DNA of 29,438 bases, taken from positions 1 to 29,438 of the IMG/VR virus record IMGVR_UViG_3300028569_000126, one strand, 5' to 3'. Position 1 is the first letter of the stretch; each line of letters opens with the position of its first letter. Positions 28,149 to 29,438 of the stretch are shown in pieces. The notes under the pieces are model-generated. The model was not told the DNA's origin, made no database searches, and was given only the letters and a program-made list of their open reading frames with translations. Source of the DNA: a virus. The position numbers and the translations under genes are program-made.

Positions 28149-28319
28149 CTCGGGGGTTTCTGTTAAAACTAAATCAGACCCTTCTAATGATATTTTTATT
28201 AGACTATCTTCATACCATGATAGTTCGTTTATAATTTGCTCGGGGATAGTTATAAAATACTGACCGGTAATTGGATCAATCTGTAGGGACTCAAAAATTT
28301 CTTCGGATTTTTTTTTCAT
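28131..28319 (-). CDS. AbrB/SpoVT-like small DNA-binding protein (putative)
   Basis: A 62-residue protein. After a short charged lead (MKKKSEEIFESLQID) it has a swapped-hairpin-like pattern: PITGQYFITIPEQIINELSW, then 'YEDSLIKISLEGSDLVLTE'. The 'I-P-x-x-I-I-N-E-L-x-W-x-x-x-D-x-I' core is the usual signature of AbrB-type antitoxins and transition-state regulators. Such proteins bind DNA as dimers. No toxin-like partner gene is adjacent, so I infer a phage transcription regulator rather than an antitoxin. It is the last confident minus-strand gene before the repeat region. It may regulate itself or the glycosyltransferase, because both are preceded by the same 18-bp element. Confidence 0.75.
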   Translation of the reverse strand: MKKKSEEIFESLQIDPITGQYFITIPEQIINELSWYEDSLIKISLEGSDLVLTETPELTNDI

Positions 28320-28343
28320 GGCGCGTAATTATACTTAATAATT

Positions 28344-28361
28344 CGATATTATATATCATTT
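28344..28361 (-). promoter_or_regulatory. Promoter-like 18-bp element upstream of the AbrB-like gene
   Basis: The plus-strand sequence CGATATTATATATCATTT differs in one base from 28126-28143. Read on the minus strand it contains TATAAT (28348-28353), located 29-34 nt before the start codon in both copies. It is a candidate -10 region or operator. I see no good -35 for this copy. Confidence 0.5.
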
Positions 28362-28488
28362 TAAAATTTTTGGCGGGATTTTTTTTTATTTTGAGTGTTA
28401 TGTTTAACTGGCAAAAGCAAGACTTTATAGCTTACGGGGACCCATGCTTTTTGAAACCGCCGCCCCCGCTAATTATAATAACTGCCGA

Positions 28489-28524
28489 TCACGAACGCAC
28501 GAATAATCACGAACGCACGAATAA
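28489..28524. repeat. 18-bp tandem direct repeat (two copies)
   Basis: TCACGAACGCACGAATAA occurs at 28489-28506 and again at 28507-28524 with no gap. The second copy runs into the 47-bp repeat family. Confidence 0.9.
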
Positions 28525-28612
28525 TTATAATTAGCGATAAGATATAATAACTGATAGTCACGCACGAATAATTATAATTAGCGATAAGATATAATAACTG
28601 ATAGTCACGCAC
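28514..28612. repeat. 47-bp AT-rich tandem direct repeat (two copies plus a 5-bp start)
   Basis: Two identical 47-bp units at 28514-28560 and 28561-28607 begin CGCACGAATAATTATAATTA and end CTGATAGTCA. A third copy stops after CGCAC (28608-28612). Each unit contains the palindrome TAATTATAATTA. The composition is strongly AT-rich, so it could serve as an easily melted segment or a protein-binding repeat. Confidence 0.9.
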
Positions 28613-28696
28613 AAATTAATTAATACTGATAGTTATTATAAATTCACGAAGGGTTTGCTTAACTGTTTATTTTTTTATATGATAATTGTAATTAAC

Positions 28697-28778
28697 AATC
28701 TCGGTGAGTATTATTATACTGTGCTAACTAATCTCGGTGAGTATTATTATACTGTGCTAACTAATCTCGGTGAGTATT
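28697..28778. repeat. 33-bp iteron-like direct repeats (two full copies and a 16-bp third start)
   Basis: Units start AATCTCGGTGAGTATTATTA and end ACTGTGCTAACT, at 28697-28729 and 28730-28762. The third copy (from 28763) matches for 16 bases and then diverges into the first DnaA-like box, after which the 'ATACTGTG' part of the unit resumes. A period of 33 bp is close to three helical turns. Confidence 0.9.
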
Positions 28779-28964
28779 CCACAAGCATACTGTGGCGTTT
28801 TCCACAGTATGCTGTGAGTTTTACACAGGTATTCCACAGAACTACCGAAGTATTCCACAACCTTATGAGTTTTCCACAGACATTCGGAGGTTTTCCACAG
28901 GGCGCCTTATGAGTTTTCCACAGATATCTATGAGTTTTCCACAGATATCTATGAGTTTTCCACA
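28775..28964 (+). promoter_or_regulatory. Array of ten phased DnaA-box-like nonamers (putative phage origin or DnaA decoy)
   Basis: Six exact TTTTCCACA boxes start at 28798, 28870, 28891, 28914, 28935 and 28956. Three TATTCCACA boxes start at 28775, 28830 and 28851, and one TTTTACACA at 28819. All read on the plus strand. Start-to-start distances are 23, 21, 11, 21, 19, 21, 23, 21 and 21 bp, so nearly every step is a whole number of helical turns. TTTTCCACA is the DnaA-box form reported for cyanobacterial origins. The array follows iteron-like repeats and precedes an AT-rich segment. I infer binding by host DnaA, either for phage replication or to titrate the host initiator. Binding by another repeat-recognising protein cannot be excluded. 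Confidence 0.75.
28785..28812. repeat. 11-bp perfect inverted repeat embracing a DnaA-like box
   Basis: GCATACTGTGG (28785-28795) and CCACAGTATGC (28802-28812) are exact reverse complements separated by the 6-nt loop CGTTTT. The loop plus the right arm contains the second box of the array (28798-28806). It could form a stable cruciform in single-stranded or supercoiled DNA. Confidence 0.85.
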
Positions 28965-29020
28965 AGATAACTGAGTTTTATGATAGTGTTATAATGTATT
29001 TGTATAATACTATGAAACTG
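28965..29020. other. AT-rich segment next to the box array (possible unwinding element)
   Basis: Directly after the last box the sequence becomes very AT-rich, with TTATAATG and TATAATAC stretches and only scattered G/C. In bacterial origins a DNA-unwinding element usually lies beside the DnaA boxes, so the position fits. No sequence-specific signal proves the role. Confidence 0.4.
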
Positions 29021-29026
29021 TGAGGT

Positions 29027-29050
29027 GTGCCACTTCCGCAACTGGCGCCA
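29027..29050. repeat. Imperfect inverted repeat upstream of the rightward promoter
   Basis: GTGCCACTT (29027-29035) and AACTGGCGC (29040-29048) pair at 7 of 9 positions around a 4-nt loop. The right arm ends in the palindrome TGGCGCCA (29043-29050). It lies 5 bp before the -35 element, where an operator or activator site would be expected. Confidence 0.45.
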
Positions 29051-29055
29051 GACCC

Positions 29056-29084
29056 TTGACAATCTTACAGTCGTGTGTTATAAT
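29056..29084 (+). promoter_or_regulatory. Perfect-consensus sigma-70-type promoter, rightward
   Basis: TTGACA (29056-29061), a 17-bp spacer and TATAAT (29079-29084) match the bacterial sigma-70 consensus exactly. T4-like cyanophages use host-sigma-type promoters for early genes. It points away from the minus-strand late genes, so it probably starts an early transcript continuing beyond the right edge. No plus-strand gene starts within the remaining ~350 bases. Confidence 0.8.
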
Positions 29085-29102
29085 TAACAGGCCAAGCAAA
29101 CA

Positions 29103-29139
29103 ATAAGAACTCATAATAATCTATAAGAACTCATAATAA
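29103..29139. repeat. 17-bp direct repeat in the leader after the rightward promoter
   Basis: ATAAGAACTCATAATAA occurs at 29103-29119 and 29123-29139, a period of 20 bp. The core ATAAGAACT recurs once more near 29368. Its place in the predicted 5' leader suggests a transcript-level or protein-binding role, unproven. Confidence 0.85.
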
Positions 29140-29211
29140 CACAATATAACACATATGTTTTTAAATACATTTATATTTCGTTTCTAATTGTATCAATAGC
29201 AACCACACATA

Positions 29212-29340
29212 TCACATTTCTTGTACTTTAGCAATCGCATCACAGATAAGTGTAGTCAACAATATACACTGACCAGAGAGATTACATACTGCATAAACAG
29301 TTTGCTTTGTTTGAATGTCTTGAGTGAAACGAATAGTCAT
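29212..29340 (-). CDS. Possible 42-residue small protein (low confidence)
   Basis: ATG at 29338-29340, TGA at 29212-29214. The protein begins MTIRFTQDIQTKQTVYAVCN and ends CDAIAKVQEM, with three Cys (residues 19, 25 and 33). The composition is like a real small protein, but no Shine-Dalgarno sequence is visible and it would be transcribed against the strong rightward promoter. It is the only ORF of note in the last 350 bases. I do not recognise a family. Confidence 0.35.
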   Translation of the reverse strand: MTIRFTQDIQTKQTVYAVCNLSGQCILLTTLICDAIAKVQEM

Positions 29341-29438
29341 TTGAGTAATGAATGAAGTGAATAAAAAATAAGAACTAAGTATTCTAAATCATCCTTGCAG
29401 GAGAACCACAAGAGCGATAGAATTGTATCATTGACTGT

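Larger units (their letters stand above)
28362..29211. other. Gene-poor, repeat-rich region (putative replication/regulatory region)
   Basis: No convincing gene was found. Open frames crossing the right part of it are produced by tandem repeats. From left to right it holds a T-rich run and a short GC-rich patch (28459-28470), 18-bp and 47-bp repeats, 33-bp repeats, a hairpin, a DnaA-box-like array, an AT-rich segment and a consensus promoter. The stretch 28362-28488 contains no other signal I can name. The clustering of repeat families and a box array beside an AT-rich segment is the usual architecture of a replication origin. This reading is inferential. Confidence 0.6.

Noticed and set aside
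28131-28319. Toxin-antitoxin module with the AbrB-like protein as antitoxin
   Set aside because: No toxin-sized gene is adjacent in the same operon. The neighbour is a glycosyltransferase with its own promoter.
28362-28470. Rho-independent terminator in the T-rich run and GC-rich patch after the AbrB-like gene start
   Set aside because: The T run precedes rather than follows a GC-rich stem on the plus strand, and the possible stems (AAAAGCA/TGCTTTT) have long loops.
28271-28534. Plus-strand ORF of 87 residues overlapping the AbrB-like gene start
   Set aside because: Hydrophobic low-complexity translation of T-rich DNA ending in the 18-bp repeats (duplicated HERTNN). It overlaps a better gene and lacks a ribosome site.
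28489-28964. CRISPR array
   Set aside because: The repeats are directly adjacent or phased without unique spacers of constant length, and no cas genes are present. The pattern fits iterons and protein-binding boxes.
28655-28965. Open frames on both strands across the box array, with repeated MSFPQ- or WKTHRY-like units
   Set aside because: They arise from translating tandem 21-bp and 33-bp repeats whose lengths are multiples of three. Frames are open on both strands at once and there is no ribosome site or family resemblance.
29384-29438. Minus-strand frame open to the right edge, ending SPARMI
   Set aside because: It could be the C-terminus of a gene beyond the window, but only about 18 codons are visible, too few to call.
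29020-29438. tRNA gene or structured RNA in the right end
   Set aside because: I found no cloverleaf, T-loop or CCA-type 3' end on either strand by eye. A covariance search would be decisive.

Overview
The window reads as part of a T4-like cyanophage (myovirus of marine Prochlorococcus or Synechococcus). It is AT-rich. It carries a baseplate-wedge gene series (gp25, gp6, a giant gp7-position protein, gp8), a giant DUF4815-type structural protein, tail-fibre-like genes and several small cyanophage-type hypothetical genes. It also carries the auxiliary metabolic gene speD (S-adenosylmethionine decarboxylase). Every confident gene is on the minus strand. T4-type late-promoter octamers (TATAAATA and one- or two-base variants) sit about 16-27 nt upstream of several structural genes, and once 52 nt upstream.

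Layout, in the direction of transcription (right to left). At 28.3-27.0 kb lie an AbrB-like small protein, a GT-A-like glycosyltransferase and two overlapping small genes. At 27.0-24.0 kb lie speD, a small hypothetical gene, gp25 and gp6. At 24.0-10.9 kb lie a 3864-residue gp7-position baseplate protein and gp8. At 10.9-3.4 kb is a 2479-residue DUF4815 protein, followed by two overlapping small genes (3.4-3.1 kb). At 3.1-0.3 kb are two coupled small structural genes, a repeat-bearing fibre-like gene and a coiled-coil small protein. A further structural gene runs off the left edge. Together these build the baseplate and the host-contact apparatus. SpeD probably supports polyamine synthesis during infection, and the glycosyltransferase may modify a glycan or protein.

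The unusual part is the gene-poor stretch from about 28.32 kb to the right end. It holds, in order, AT-rich 18-bp and 47-bp tandem repeats, 33-bp iteron-like repeats, a hairpin, and a run of ten same-orientation nonamers. Six nonamers are exactly TTTTCCACA and four have one mismatch. Their starts are 23, 21, 11, 21, 19, 21, 23, 21 and 21 bp apart, so they lie close to one face of the helix. TTTTCCACA is the DnaA-box form used in cyanobacteria. The array is followed by an AT-rich segment and a perfect-consensus sigma-70 promoter (TTGACA-N17-TATAAT) pointing right, away from the late genes. I infer a phage replication origin or a decoy for the host initiator DnaA, placed where early and late transcription diverge. 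This is the strongest candidate for an undescribed system in the window, and its function is unproven.

Five short genes of about 42-56 codons or cut by the window edge were read directly from the sequence: 1-294, 3086-3256, 27031-27177, 27167-27328 and, with low confidence, 29212-29340.
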